Shown here: positions 1 through 11,779 of the stretch, piece by piece
How the letters are laid out: every line of letters begins with the position of its first letter
Numbering within the stretch: position 1 is the first letter of the stretch
NCBI GenBank assembly: GCA_009801015.1
Contig: VHZZ01000101.1
Coordinates: forward strand, 100,293-149,285
Origin: Silene noctiflora
Lineage: Eukaryota > Streptophyta > Magnoliopsida > Caryophyllales > Caryophyllaceae
DNA: 48,993 bases
Direction: 5' to 3'
Translations under genes and position numbers: made by a program
The notes under the pieces: generated by a model
What the model saw: only the letters and a program-made list of their open reading frames with translations
Told to the model about the DNA's origin: nothing
The model's database searches: none

Positions 1-100
1 AAACCACATTTACCGTAATAAATTACGAAAAATAGTTAAAAATCGGGGTTAATTATAAAAATAATTTATTAATATAATTATATAATTCTCGGGTGTTACA
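1..100 (-). mobile_element. Probable LTR terminus of a Ty3/gypsy-like element, cut by window edge
   Basis: Read on the minus strand, the segment starts TGTAACACCCGAGAATT at position 100 and continues AT-rich with a CGTAATTTATTACGGTAAAT stretch. A TGTAACACCC start followed by AT-rich sequence is typical of LTRs of plant chromovirus-type Ty3/gypsy elements. Only about 100 bases are present, so neither the other LTR end nor a target duplication can be checked; the 5 bases next to the end are taacc. The call rests on resemblance only. Confidence 0.4.
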
Positions 101-720
101 TAACCTCTCATATCCTCTGGCATACTTTACATAAGGTCCATCAATTTAACAACCCAAAATTTCAATTGTAAATGGTTATATAAAGACTCGGTACCACCCA
201 ACGGAGATATCTAGAGTTGACAAGTATAACTCGACCCGAACAAACTCGACCAAATAGAACTCGAGAATTTTGCAAAACCGAAACCGGCTCGACCCGATGA
301 CGAACTATAATCCGACACGACCCAATGATCAGTGACCCTAACCCTACTTGACCCGATATTGACCGACCCGAAATTGACCCGATTAAAGTGATGACATGAC
401 AATTATAAAGCTTAATATTGATCAAAATGAAAGTGATTAAGTGTTTAGATTGATTCGTTTAACTTAATAATGAAGTAATTAAACTTAAAATTAAAATTGA
501 ATTAATGCGATAAAGTAATTAACCCCAATAATGACCCGACTCAAACCCAACCCGACTTGATACATCATTTATCCCGAAATCACCCAACCTAATAACGACC
601 CAACTCAAACCCGACTCGGTCCGAATAAGTTGGTTAATCGGACATGACCGAAATCCGATATACTACCCCAACTTAACCCAACTGACCCGATTACCGCCTC
701 GAAATAACACTATCCCCTAA
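101..720. repeat. Degenerate GACCC/CCCGA-rich tract upstream of the BRCT gene
   Basis: From about 220 to 700 the sequence is dominated by loose repeats of GACCCGA, CAACCCGA and ACTCGAC separated by AT-rich spacers, with no fixed period. Apparent open frames on the minus strand here are serine/valine/glycine-rich by-products of the repeat and are not genes. A similar tract in the opposite orientation lies at about 29640-30290, and a small related one lies in a fructokinase intron. Bases 101-200 hold nothing I recognise. Confidence 0.6.
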
Positions 721-724
721 AAGA

Positions 725-780
725 GGCCCAAATGAGAAAGGCGGGAGCGGGAGGTAAAAGGCGTTGCGCATTGGCGCCAA
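725..780 (+). promoter_or_regulatory. Site II (GGCCCA) and E2F-like palindrome upstream of BRCT gene
   Basis: GGCCCA, the reverse of the site II element TGGGCC, lies at 725-730. The palindrome TTGGCGCCAA lies at 771-780, 58 bases before the ATG. TTGGCGCC matches the core of plant E2F binding sites, which drive S-phase and DNA-repair genes. That fits a gene with tandem BRCT domains. Binding is inferred from motif match and position only. Confidence 0.5.
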
Positions 781-837
781 TTTGTTTCCCTCCATTAATG
801 CCACTACAACTCTCACACTTCTCCATCTCCACCTACA

Positions 838-3800
838 ATGGCGACTCTCCCCTTCCGTCCTCCTCAATTCTCCGACGTAATTTTCTTAATTTCACTTTAA
901 TTACCACGCATTTCAATTTTTCCCAATTTGTATGCTTTTCATGAATTTCAAATGCAATTTTGATTCTGATTACTGTACAATTGACCTAATTAAGCGCATG
1001 ATTATTGATAGGATGTAGCTTGGCTTCCTCCTTGGCTTCAACCTAATCATTCTCAATCCTCAACGACACCGTTTCTACGCGAAGACGATAATTCCCCCCA
1101 TTCTCTTCAGGTTTTCCCCAATTTCGACTTCTTTAGCATATTTTTCAGCGTAAATTTTGCTATTTATTTTGTTTTCTTTTGAATTAATTTGATTATGGAA
1201 TTGACTGTGATCGTTGTTGTTTAGTTAAAGAGCCTCTAAATTACTCATACTGTATGATCGGAGTAGTTCACAAATTACTTACTAAACCCTAGTTCTGCTA
1301 ATTTGTTGATATGGATCGATTTTTGCTCCGCTTGCGAATTAGACGTTGTTTGCGAGGGCTAATGTCACACTAACATGACTAGCTCTATATTTTGACATTG
1401 GATGGAAACGGGCCGTGTCATTTCGATCTTTTTAATCCAACTTGAAAGATAGTACCACACTGTGCAACAAGTTTAGCCTTTCGCTCTAGGGTGCCTATCC
1501 TTTATATGATCGCAGGAGGGTTGGTAATAGGATTGATCATTGCACACTAGTGCGATATCTTTAAACACGGTCACTGAGTAAACTCCGGCAGAAATGAACC
1601 ATGAACATTAGAATTAGAAATAAACCAGGAACTGGTATATGAGCAGGGTTTAAGTATATAACTCGGAACCTCCTTATTAATGAAGCTTAACTATGTGGTC
1701 AGTGATTCAGTTGTCTTGATCATCCTTTGTTCGAAAGGCAAGGAGTGCATACGGCAAAAAGTAGAAATAGGTGGTATTCAGTGACAGTTATGCTCGATAG
1801 AATGCCTTCAATCAAAAATTCTGTTTAGATCGACACAGGTGATTAAATGGCGGTTGCGTGCTACCAGTCTTTTGGTGTTGATATGGATGGTATTTTGCTT
1901 GATGTAAAGAACTGAGGAAAGCAAAAATGTTATTCAAGATTCAGCATATTATTATTTTAGTTATTGAAACTATAATGATGTGCACCTCACAAATGACTGA
2001 TGTTGCTTGTATTTCCTGATGCAAATTCTTGTTTATCTGTATCTGCAATTTGTAGAATGTCGATATACCTAAAGGCAACAACAACCATGCTAAAGATTCA
2101 AATTTTCTCTTAAGTGGAGGAAGCATACACAAGCCGTACAATGTTTGCCGTTTGTACTTATCTGGTGAAGATAGCTCACCAATTACTCTCACGCCTTGTG
2201 AAAAGGTATGTGGTTGTGGTTTTCATTGAGACCTTTTTTCTTATTCTGGAGATGCTGAGGTAGTAGATAATATGAGTGCTGGTACTTATTGATAGGATTG
2301 ATCGTTCGGGCTCCATGATTCTAGGAGTATTGTATTCTTTTGAAACTTGTACTGTCAGAGGCATTATTTATTTATTTTAACCAAATGGATTCAAGCATAC
2401 TGCTTAGGTTTTTAGGGTTTTATGTGTAACCCAGAGTCCAGACCGGTTGTTTTTATCTCGTTTAGCTAGTTTGCTAATTGCTACCATCCACTCTCCAGAT
2501 TTCCATAAAATCGACTTTGAGAGGAAAACATCTGAGACTTTTTGATATGTATGTAGTAGTGCATCTACAAGACAGAACATAGTGATTTACTCCGTCGTAT
2601 TTTTCTTGCTATTAACTAGACTGTTCTTCTGCTATTGCTCTCTGGTTTGCAGGTGTTGCATTTTAACTTATATCTTTCAACAGATGGAACCTCCTCCAGC
2701 AATGATGCATCTCAAAATGACTTTATCAAATCAGCTGATGACAAAGCTTTACATCCTATTGAAGTGCTACATAGCCCAAGAAAAAATAGCCCATGCAATA
2801 TGGCCAATGATAATTCTGTAATCAAGCTTTGTCCTCCGCATAGGGAAAATTGTTCTGGCAAAGTTTGCAAGAAAACTTCATGCAAAAGTAGGAACTCTGA
2901 ATCTGATAATTCAGAGATATTCAACGCAAAGGACACTGAATGTGATGGCATCATTGATGCTATTGAACTCTCTGTTGCAGCATCTGAAGCACTGGTCATA
3001 CATGAAATAATCCAAACTGAATCAATTCTAAAAGCTATGTCTTCTGCAGCTACACTTGAAGTTGCCCTTCGAGTAAAACAAGCACGAGTTGATGGAGTGC
3101 AAGATTCCTTATATTGCTTAAAGGATACGGATAGCATTTCTGAAACTCTTTCAGACTTGAGTGATTCTGACTTGGAAGATGTATATAATGATGTTGGGTT
3201 TTCGATTAGCCGTTTGGACAACATATCTTCCATGGATCCATCTGTTTCTCGAGTGAAGGATACTCCTATGGCACATATGCACCCTGATGGAGAAGGAGAA
3301 GGAGAAGTTCAAAGTGAATGGGATCAAGATATGAGACCTATGGAGAACAACCTAGGTACAGATAAATTAAAGGACTTGCCCAATGTAACTTTCAATATGG
3401 AGCAGCATGAGAAGTCGTTCAGAAATGCAAATTTTGACTCAGTACCTGAAAGTCATCAGGGGCTTGAAACTTTGGATAATATACAGGTGAATCAGGTAAC
3501 TGAGAACTTTTTCATCTACTCTTTTATTTGGGGTATCCTCCATTCTAGGTCTCCTAAGAACCATATTTTTGCATAAACTAAGTAATTTGACTTGTAGACA
3601 TTGAGAATTTGAGATGAATGCAATTTTTAAGGATGTTGCCTTCGGTCTTACACTAGAGAACTGAAAATCATGAGTGGCATGCAGGGAGAAAACAACGACA
3701 AGATAGATGATGACCATTTAGCACATCAAAATTTGACATCTTCTCTTCAGCTGCTGCATCCTGGGAAAACAGGTTAGATTATATTATGAGAACCTTGCCT

Positions 3801-6800
3801 TGTTATCATATTATAGTCTGTTCAGTGTCCATGCTGGCTCTACTGAAAGATTTGTAATGCCTAAGTCTCTTCTCAATTTTCTGTTCACAGATATGAAGAA
3901 AGACGATGGTGAATCATCATGTCGATACCAGAGCCGATGGTTAGGGGGGTGGGGAGCAAAGGTATGCACACCTGTTGTGTTCATTTGTATACATAACTGC
4001 ACCTTTTAAATGATCTTTCAGTCCCAAAACATGATCATTTTTCAAGTTTGTATTTTAATAATGCTGGGCAAAATTAATTGTTAGAGGTTCTCTGGAACCA
4101 GCCACGGAGTTTCTGCAGCATATGGCCTTAGACACCTCACCCTCGTCAGACCCACCTCTTCTTTTTCTGTGGGATCCTTACTATCAACTTTATTAGTAAC
4201 TGCTACAGTTGTTAATGATATATCATGTATAGGCAAAGCTAGCATCAGGGTATCGTATTTGAAATTGAGCTGAACCTTTATAAAAATTGTGATAATTATT
4301 GCTTCCTGATGATCATCGTTGTTCAAGAAATGAGCTGAAACTTGTGTAATGCCTTCGCTTTTTTGTGTACATACTTGTGTGTCTGCCTTTCTGAAAGAAC
4401 AATACTAAGCTGAAGTTTCTTCTTTAAACTAGGATGGAGATTATTGTGGTGGAAAGCAATCAAATTATGTGAAACCCATTAGTAAAATGCTTATCAATGA
4501 AGCTAGTTATCTTTCAGAGTCGACATATGTAGCTCCAGATCAGAACTCGGTTGTGAATTACCATCAAAGTTGCTCAAAATCTTCAGAAGCTAACAACCTT
4601 CTGAAAGATTCATGCAAGATAGCAACCAGAGAGGCATTGGTCAGTCAGGATATTGTCAAAGATTCTAATTCATCATTTATTGATTCTCTTTGCTCAATGG
4701 TTCCTTGTAGCATTTCTTCAGAAATTGGCAAGTCTTCGATGGGCACAAAAAAAATTGATAACAGTAGAATAATTACTGCCACTAGAAGCTTGAATACTGG
4801 CACAAAAATATCCTCGGAAAACGTCCAAACAAGTTCTAGTCAGAATGATGAAAAGATTGAGAGAAAGGAGAGTACTAAGTTGATTCTTGGTGATGTTTGT
4901 GTCGATCCTATCAACTGGAGACAAAACAAATCTCTGAAGGACTATAGTAAGGGATCGCTAGGAAATTCTCCAACTTCACTTGAAAAAAAGAACAAATATG
5001 GGCTTGAAGAAGGAAAAGATAATGAGATGTTGCTTTATGGTGTGGCCAACAACTCCATTAATCCCAAAGATCTATTGAAGGCCTTTTGTGGAGAATTAAT
5101 GCCCGGTTGTGCTTCTGCCAAAATGAATGAGCAACATGAAAGTATGAGGCTGCTGACAGTGGATCAACATACCGCTTGTCACAGCACTTTAATTGAGAAA
5201 GTTCCTGACAAACAGCCACTTGTTAGATCCATGACAGGGTGTACTACTCCCAAAAATAAGGAACAGCAACATTATTTGAATTCAGTAGGAAGACCTGTCG
5301 ATGATCATTGCGAGGAAGGTGATAAAAATCGAGCACAGGTGCATACTCATATGCAAGAGATATCGAAATCACCTCTTGTTTTGCATCACAGGACACGACG
5401 ACTTAGAGCCCCTAAGTACCCTGTCAATGATCTCCCAACAGGCATTCAGGCAGATGATCAAGGACCCAAAAATATCTTTCACGAGAGAAGAGAAGTTCCC
5501 CAATGTCAATCAAGGAGCCTTCCTAACATTGAAAAGACAATAAGAAAACGAGTTAGTTTTTCAGATGCTGACATCAAACCTTGTTCAAATAAGAGGCTAA
5601 AGAAAAATCCCTCTTTTAAAACAGGTAAATATTGTCTGGTCACATTCAATGTTTGGTCAATACCTAGATTTCCCGGCATCTTGTTATTGTGATCAGTTTG
5701 TTCTCAACAGGGCCTGGTAGAAGAGTCATCAACAGGCTTGAGCATATTGATGAAGAGCAAGGCATCACATCTCAAGAAGTAAAAGAGCGTCTAACAAACT
5801 GTTGCTTGAATAGAAGAAAGAAATTAGTATTCCAAGGATTAGACTTTTTGCTAACAGGCTTTTCTAAGAAGAAAGAACAAGAAATCGAAGCACTATTAAG
5901 GAAACATGGTGGTATGATCCTCTCTGATATCCCAACTCCTCTTCCTCGTTCGAGGGGAAGGACTTCATTCAAAAGTGATGCAGAAAAGCTTCCAGTTGTC
6001 ATATGCTCAAGAAAGGTGAAGTTCTTTAAGCTTCAAATTTTTTCCCTTTGTTTTCTTTAGCATTTTTTTATTGAACAGTCATTGATAATTAACGAACTGG
6101 GATAATCTAAACTCTGTTAAAGAATATATAACTAGTAAGCCACTTGAACCCAAGTGCTACAAGCCTACTAAATTGTCCTTGACAATAAGTTGGAACATCC
6201 CACCAAAAAAAGTGAGGCAAAGAAGTATGGCGATGCTTCGTTTTTGTATCTTCATTTTGCCATGCTTCAGGCCATTATTTGAATACATTAGATGATATAA
6301 GTCCGTCGTGGATGACTAAAAATTATACTGAACACTTATAAATGATGCAAGAAAAAGAATCAACTCTTTGAGAATTTTCTATACTGCTGTAACTGCACCC
6401 TTGGGCCTACTGTTGTCTACCTCCTAGCTGTTCAATGTTTGAACTTTTTTATGGACTATGTCTGGCTGGGTGTTTTCTATACCTGCCTATTTCTCAGAGT
6501 CTTGCATTCCAACTAGGTGGCTAACTGAGTGTGTCTGCTTAGTTTTTGGCTTTTTGCTTAATTGCTTCCACTTATCAGTGAATTGCTGACTAAGTTGTCT
6601 TACCAATCCTTGGATAAATGTTCCTATGTACATGTTTGGACTTTTCTAGTATAAGCTCTTTATTATTGTGCTCAAAGTACACAAAGCAGGGTATTGTTAC
6701 CAGCATGCTATTTTTTGGTTCTGACTCCTCATCTGGTGAAATATCTACTAATCCTAAACTTTTCGAGGAATCCTTGATCAGTGGTTACGAATGGCAGAAG

Positions 6801-8725
6801 TACACTCGACTAAAAGAGAATCTTTGTCTTTATCAGAAGTACTAACTGCAACATAAAGAAAAGGAAGCCCTGATCCTAAACTAATAATATTGTGGCGGTT
6901 GCTATAGCTGCTCACGAATGGGAGGATGCCTTTTTGCTTCTATCGACCTGGAAAGAGCCAGAACAGATGTTGGCTGTTTAGGGAAGAAAATCAGAGTCCC
7001 AGATATATATAGGTGCCTTCTGAAAGAGAACTAAGATGATTGATCTCTTCCACCAGCTTGGACCTACATAAGACTTCCACAGATACCAACTAATAACGAC
7101 TCCTCCAACTCCAATCTAACATCCTTGCTGACAAGTGACAGCACCTTTTCTTCTACTTCATAACACAGTTACAATGATCCTCCTGGTGCAAATAATGGCA
7201 ATTTAGTGTTAAAATTATGCAGTGCGAGGTCTATTTTGCCTGTTTATTGCAGTTACATTACTGATGCTTCAGGTGTTGATCTTTATAAGCATTTTAGTAT
7301 AGAACTACCATTGTACATATGTCGTTTAAGACGGATTTGCATGTTTGTTGCAGTTACAAACAACAACGTTCTTGTATGGCTGTGCCGTGAATGCCTTCTT
7401 GCTTAAAGCTGGTTGGGCATATGATTCAATTAAAGCCGGTTCTGTACTACCTCCTGATAAGTAAGTCATACAGCCTTTGTTTATGTCAAATGAGTTGTCT
7501 TATTGCTTCTGGATTTGTACTCCTGCTATGCTGCTGCTAGTCTGCTACTATCAGTGTGGAATTACTTTCATATTTCATTTTTTTTTTTAGATTCTCTTTT
7601 GTATATGACTATATGCTTCTCATGTATCACGCCCATTTCAAAAGATGGAAGAGGGGCAGAAGGAAAATAGAGAGAGTGTATCCTGGATTTTTTTTCTGAA
7701 TTGCCCATCACGAGTTTAGGCTTTTGAACAGTTGCAGCTGTTTGTCTCCTCACAAGTTACCTTGGTTAGAATATCTAGTAGCTATATGCAATACCAACTG
7801 GTTTGCACGCCTCTATCTTCCTGTGCTAAATGGAACTTTGGCACTCTAGAAAACGATAACATTTGTAGCATCTTAATGACCGGGTGTTTTGCTATTTGGT
7901 TTTCAGTTAGGGTAATGCACTTTGTTAGGAAATGCTTCCTTCTGCATACCTTATCTGAAATTAGCTTATGCTCATTGACAGATATGAAATATTATCTTAT
8001 CGGGCTGAGAGGATGCTCAACCATATTGGAAAATCAATTACACAAAATGAGGTCGACTACATCTTTGTCAAAGTTGGAATTGTGCTGCATGGAACACATA
8101 GCTTTTGCACCAGATTTGCTAAATGTATCAAGGTACTGAGTTCAACTTATGTATGCAACAATAGAAACAGCGGAAAATGTTTCAACCTATTAAAAAAAAA
8201 CAGATAAAACTGAAGCAATCCCACATCCGAAAGTAATAGACATAAATTCAGTATTTCACTGTCTTTTCTTTGAGTTACCAAGTTAGACGTATCATTCTGA
8301 CTTGCCTTCCCTGCCTCTACAACTTCAGCATGGACGGGGACTAGTGTACAAAAGTTTACAGTGGTTGGTTCAAAGCCTCGAAAAGAAGAAAATCTCTCTG
8401 GGGGCTATAGTCGTTGAGGAAGAGAATCGAGCAACCCGTCACCTGAAGAAGTATGCCTCCGAGCAAAAAATACCCGTTATGGTTAGTTGTACTTATCATC
8501 ATTTTGTATGTTTAATAGATTTATCAGAGGATTCGCTAATATTTCTTTGTCTGAAAACTCGGTCTGACTTACTTCTGGTATTCCTCACAGCCAGCAAACT
8601 GGATTGTAAATAGCTTATTTAAAGGGAAGCTACTTCCTGTACCGGATAGCATCAATTCGCGGCAACCACCAGCTATCAAAGTTCCTGTGGCCTCTTCATT
8701 ACAGGATTGGAGTCCAGAGATCTGA
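838..8725 (+). CDS. Tandem BRCT-domain DNA-repair-type protein (like Arabidopsis AT4G03130)
   Basis: Twelve coding exons join in phase: 838-876, 1012-1110, 2056-2205, 2653-3486 (or 3495), 3685-3772, 3891-3961, 4433-5624, 5711-6015, 7354-7460, 7982-8132, 8329-8481, 8591-8725. The product is about 1,107 residues. The N-terminus has a conserved FRPPQFSDDVAWLPPWLQ block. The middle is long, polar and low in structure. The last 280 residues carry two BRCT modules: the first has GLDFLLTGF, a GG turn and the motif tryptophan in LLKAGWAYDS; the second ends with the tryptophan in PANWIVNSLFKG. Tandem BRCTs usually bind phosphoproteins at DNA damage sites, in the nucleus. The start was chosen for the conserved block right after ATGGCG. 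I recall an uncharacterised Arabidopsis relative annotated as a BRCT DNA repair protein. Partner and exact role are unknown. Exon 4 has two usable donors 9 bases apart. Confidence 0.9.
6016..7353 (+). other. Long intron 8 of the BRCT gene
   Basis: This 1,338-base intron separates the two halves of the first BRCT module. The flanking exons join in phase 0 with a good donor (AAG|GTGAAG) and acceptor (TTGCAG|TTACAA). I see no convincing extra exon, transposon termini or structured element inside. Confidence 0.7.
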
Positions 8726-9502
8726 TATTTGATTACAGCCAAGTTAATTAATCATTTCTCTGGTAAATATTATTCTCCATCTCGAGTCTCGGCTGATACC
8801 TAAATTTGTTATCCATTTCTTGGTTGTAGTTGTTAATGTTATGTAATATGATCCAGTTTTCCAAAACTGTAAATACTTCATGATTGACTGTAGTGTTGGC
8901 AAGCCATGCTTGCCAGAACTCCAGCCGCAATTAGTTGTGGTCACTTGAAAATTGTAATCGTAGCCAGCATCTATGTAGGTCGTTTAGTTGCGGAAAGTGA
9001 CGGTTCCAGAACAATACACAACTTCTATTCATGAGAAATATTAGATTGATTTGACACCAGACAACAATTTTTTTTTTTTTTTGATAATTGTATTCAGTCC
9101 AAGTACGTATTTCATGTGTATCAAATACCCTTCGGCTCTCCCCAATATAACGCGATTCTATCCATACGAGCCATATCACAAAAATCAAAGATCTACCGAC
9201 AATGATATCCCGTGTACATTCTTGCGCAGTATTAGCATGCTGAAGGTGCACTGAAAACTGATATTTGCAATTACAAGCTTTAAATTACATCAAGTACCAG
9301 TTTATCATTAATAGTACAGTAGTTAACAAGGAACCGAACAAGCTCTGCTATAAGGTTGGTTCTGTGCCTCAAACTAATATCGACCCTATGAAACTTTACG
9401 GTGGATGAAAAATAAAAAAAACGGACAATATAACACCCTCAATTTACATATTTAAACTAATCATTCCATTTTATCAACAAATGTTGAAGTGAGCATTCAA
9501 TA
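8726..9502. other. Convergent 3' intergenic region (BRCT gene / FAR1-domain gene)
   Basis: This stretch holds the 3' untranslated ends of two genes that face each other. It includes a T-run at about 9069-9082. No coding sequence or mobile-element termini were recognised. Confidence 0.6.
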
Positions 9503-10905
9503 CTATCTACCACTCTCTTCATCCCCAGCTTCAAATGCTCTAACACTCTCTACGACATCCTGGATCTTCCTCGAAAGGTTCTGGTTATGTTCATCGATGT
9601 GTTCAAACACCATCTCGAGATGCCTTTTGTATGTTGCACATCGCTTCTTCTCAATAGCCAATTGCTGTGATAGATCTCGGATTTTGTCGTGCTCATTCTG
9701 CGGAAGCAGCACTAGGGTCAATTATGATGGAATGCAAGACTGCTTTCACTTTCTTAACCAATAAATAAGAACCAACACCCGACTCCAGATTCGGGGCGAG
9801 ATTATTCATTGCATTATAACCAAGCCCTTACACCTAGGAGGGGATTACATACAGGTCATTCACAACATCAACACTATAACGACTGCTTAACTAGATCATA
9901 CTGATCATCCTATACGTCTCCGGCAACATAATCCTAATCAGAAAGGAAATCACCAAAGACATTCTTATAATCTAGCGTCAACATTACAGACTTACAGTGG
10001 ACAACCTTATAATGATCTTTAAGCATCCTTCCGTCGTAAGTTCAAACAAAAGACATAAACTTCAACAATCTATTATCCCACTGCTGGGAAGTTCAAAACT
10101 TCAAACAAAGGACCTTCAAACCGTTGAATATCTAACCTTAACAAAGAATACTGGTGTGAACTAACGTCGGTGTATATTATATAAGGCTTATCAGCTATAA
10201 GTCAGATTAGACACTGTAAATAGGAATAAGAGATTAGCGTTTCAACAAGGTAGAAGTAGCTAAGATGCTAACTCAAAAACCAAATAATATCCAGCAAAAA
10301 TATCAAGAACAATCAAATAAAAACTAAATTCTGAATCCATGAGAACTTACTGGATATTGGTCAAAAATGAGATCTTTTCGGCCTTTTCCTGGTGTTAAAG
10401 GATGTGTGTGTTCCTTTACAAACTTCGTCACCACCCATTTACCTGAAGTCACTTTCCTCGCCAAAATCATTGCTCTACACCCTACCCTAGTTTCAACTCT
10501 TTGCCGGACAACCTTTTCACGTTTATCAGCCAGTTTGTAACCTTCTTTGTTACACACCAATGATCTACCTATAGCTGTCCCATCTCGTCTTGATCGAGAC
10601 AACTTGCTAACTCGAATAACAAATCCCACGCGTGTAGCATAGGCATTATAGAACGCATGAGCAGCCGCTTCTGACTCAAATTCTTGTCCAACATAAGGCT
10701 CATCTAATGGCTCTCCAACTGGAATATCGCTCTCAAATAACTCTTCAGTTATCTCGTCATCTTGGCTTTGTCCCCCTTCCACAGAGCTTCCCCCCATTTC
10801 ATTCTCATTACAACCCTTCTCCTCTGTCTCCACCGAGTCTCCCTCTCCGTCACCATTAACATCTCCATTGATCCTAAAGTCCACTGCATTATGACCACTA
10901 TCCAT
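9503..10905 (-). CDS. Short FAR1-domain protein, FRF class (like AT3G59470)
   Basis: Two coding exons, 10905-10351 and 9697-9503, join in phase 0 (CCA|GTAAGT donor, CCGCAG|AAT acceptor) to give 249 residues. Residues 1-68 are acidic. Residues 71-170 form a FAR1 DNA-binding domain, the WRKY-GCM1 zinc finger inherited from MULE transposases: see YNAYATRVGFVIRVSKLSRS and putative zinc ligands C118, C143, H166 and H168. Residues 186-249 are charged and likely coiled coil (RDLSQQLAIEKKRCATYKRH). There is no transposase or SWIM domain, which marks the FRF class. In Arabidopsis these compete with FHY3/FAR1 for promoter sites in light signalling; that role is inferred here from family. The length matches the family. 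A probable 5' UTR intron starts at the GTAAGTA donor at 11507-11501. Confidence 0.92.
9698..10350 (-). other. Intron 1 of the FAR1-domain gene
   Basis: This 653-base intron lies between the zinc-finger exon and the coiled-coil exon. Nothing else was recognised in it. Confidence 0.8.
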
Positions 10906-11640
10906 AACTCAATTCATTCGATTTCAAACAACATAAACTCGACAAGTTCGCGATAAAACGCAATCATAAGAAAACTCATAGTCATATTCAGTCTTCAAAA
11001 TTCTATACAAACAGCTAGTGGCTTACTGTCCTACCCACTCCCTCCGTCCCGATCATTTGTTTAGGTAAACAAATGATCGGGACAAAGGGAGTAGCACATT
11101 GGTAAGTAAAATGGCACAGTATCCATTTTAATAGAGTCAAAAACTCGCTATTCTTTATTCCTAGATTACGATGGAATAAAACAAAAAGGCTCACTAATCT
11201 CACCACACTATTTTTATTGAAATCCACAGCGATACAACCCAATTTAAGACGGGTCATCCGTAAACAACCTCTATGTATTGTTCAACATTTTTAAAGCTAC
11301 AATTCCACAATTTATACCACAACACATTCACCAAAACAAAATTTCAACTATTTGCAACCCACTTTAAAAAAATAAAAAATAAAATAAATCTCTCAACAAT
11401 TAACCAATATAAAGATGATGAATTTAAGGGTCTAATCAACAGTATGATCAATTAACTACAAAAAATTAAGTCAAATTAACAACGAAAAAAACCTAAAAAA
11501 TACTTACTTGATCAAATGAAGGGAATTGCAAAGTGGGTAATCTCTCAATTCACACCAAATTAATTTAATCAAATTACTAATCAATTTTTTTAAAAATTAT
11601 TTTCAATTTTTTGGGGAAAAATGTTGGTAGTATTGAAGCA
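10906..11640 (-). other. 5' leader of the FAR1-domain gene, with probable leader intron
   Basis: A strong minus-strand donor (CAA|GTAAGTATT) at 11507-11501 suggests a non-coding first exon at about 11508-11640 and a leader intron whose acceptor I could not fix. A CT-rich stretch on the minus strand at about 11636-11672 is typical of a plant transcription start region. The leader contains the hairpin element at 11038-11091. Confidence 0.45.
11038..11091. repeat. Stowaway-like hairpin of 54 bases, nearly all inverted repeat
   Basis: The element starts CTCCCTCCGTCCC and ends GGGACAAAGGGAG, followed by TA. Its inner arms CCCGATCATTTGTTTA and their exact complement are separated by only two bases (GG). 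The ends match the Stowaway (Tc1/mariner MITE) terminus. The left flank is CA and not TA, so the target duplication is imperfect. Confidence 0.75.
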
Positions 11641-11692
11641 AGGGAAAGGAGTTAAAAGAGAGAAGAAATGTGTGTGCGTGTGTGTGTTAGCA

Positions 11693-11710
11693 CACGTGAT
11701 ACATCACGTG
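11693..11710. promoter_or_regulatory. Twin G-box between divergent genes
   Basis: Two CACGTG G-boxes lie at 11693-11698 and 11705-11710, each within the nonamer CACGTGATA, exactly 12 bases apart. They sit between the inferred start regions of the FAR1-domain gene (minus) and the CRM-domain gene (plus). G-boxes are bound by bHLH (PIF) and bZIP (HY5, ABF) factors. The function is inferred from motif and position. Confidence 0.6.
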
Positions 11711-11771
11711 ATAGTGTTATTTGTTTTATTCTATTTTATTTTTGTTGGAAAATAATTTATTTATTTAATTA

Positions 11772-11779
11772 TATATAAG
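11772..11779 (+). promoter_or_regulatory. CFM9: Probable TATA box of the CRM-domain gene
   Basis: ATATATAAGC at 11771-11780 is a good TATA element on the plus strand, 60 bases after the twin G-box. It is followed by a CAA/CTC-rich leader. Transcription would start at about 11800-11810. The roughly 780-base leader up to the ATG at 12582 contains several ATGs, so a leader intron is likely but was not placed. Confidence 0.45.

Noticed and set aside
162-425. Minus-strand open frames in the GACCC tract
   Set aside because: Gly/Ser/Val-rich translation of a degenerate repeat with no family resemblance.
2712-3233. 173-codon minus-strand open frame opposite BRCT gene exon 4
   Set aside because: It is fully antisense to a well-supported exon, has no recognisable domain, and mirrors the codon bias of the real frame.
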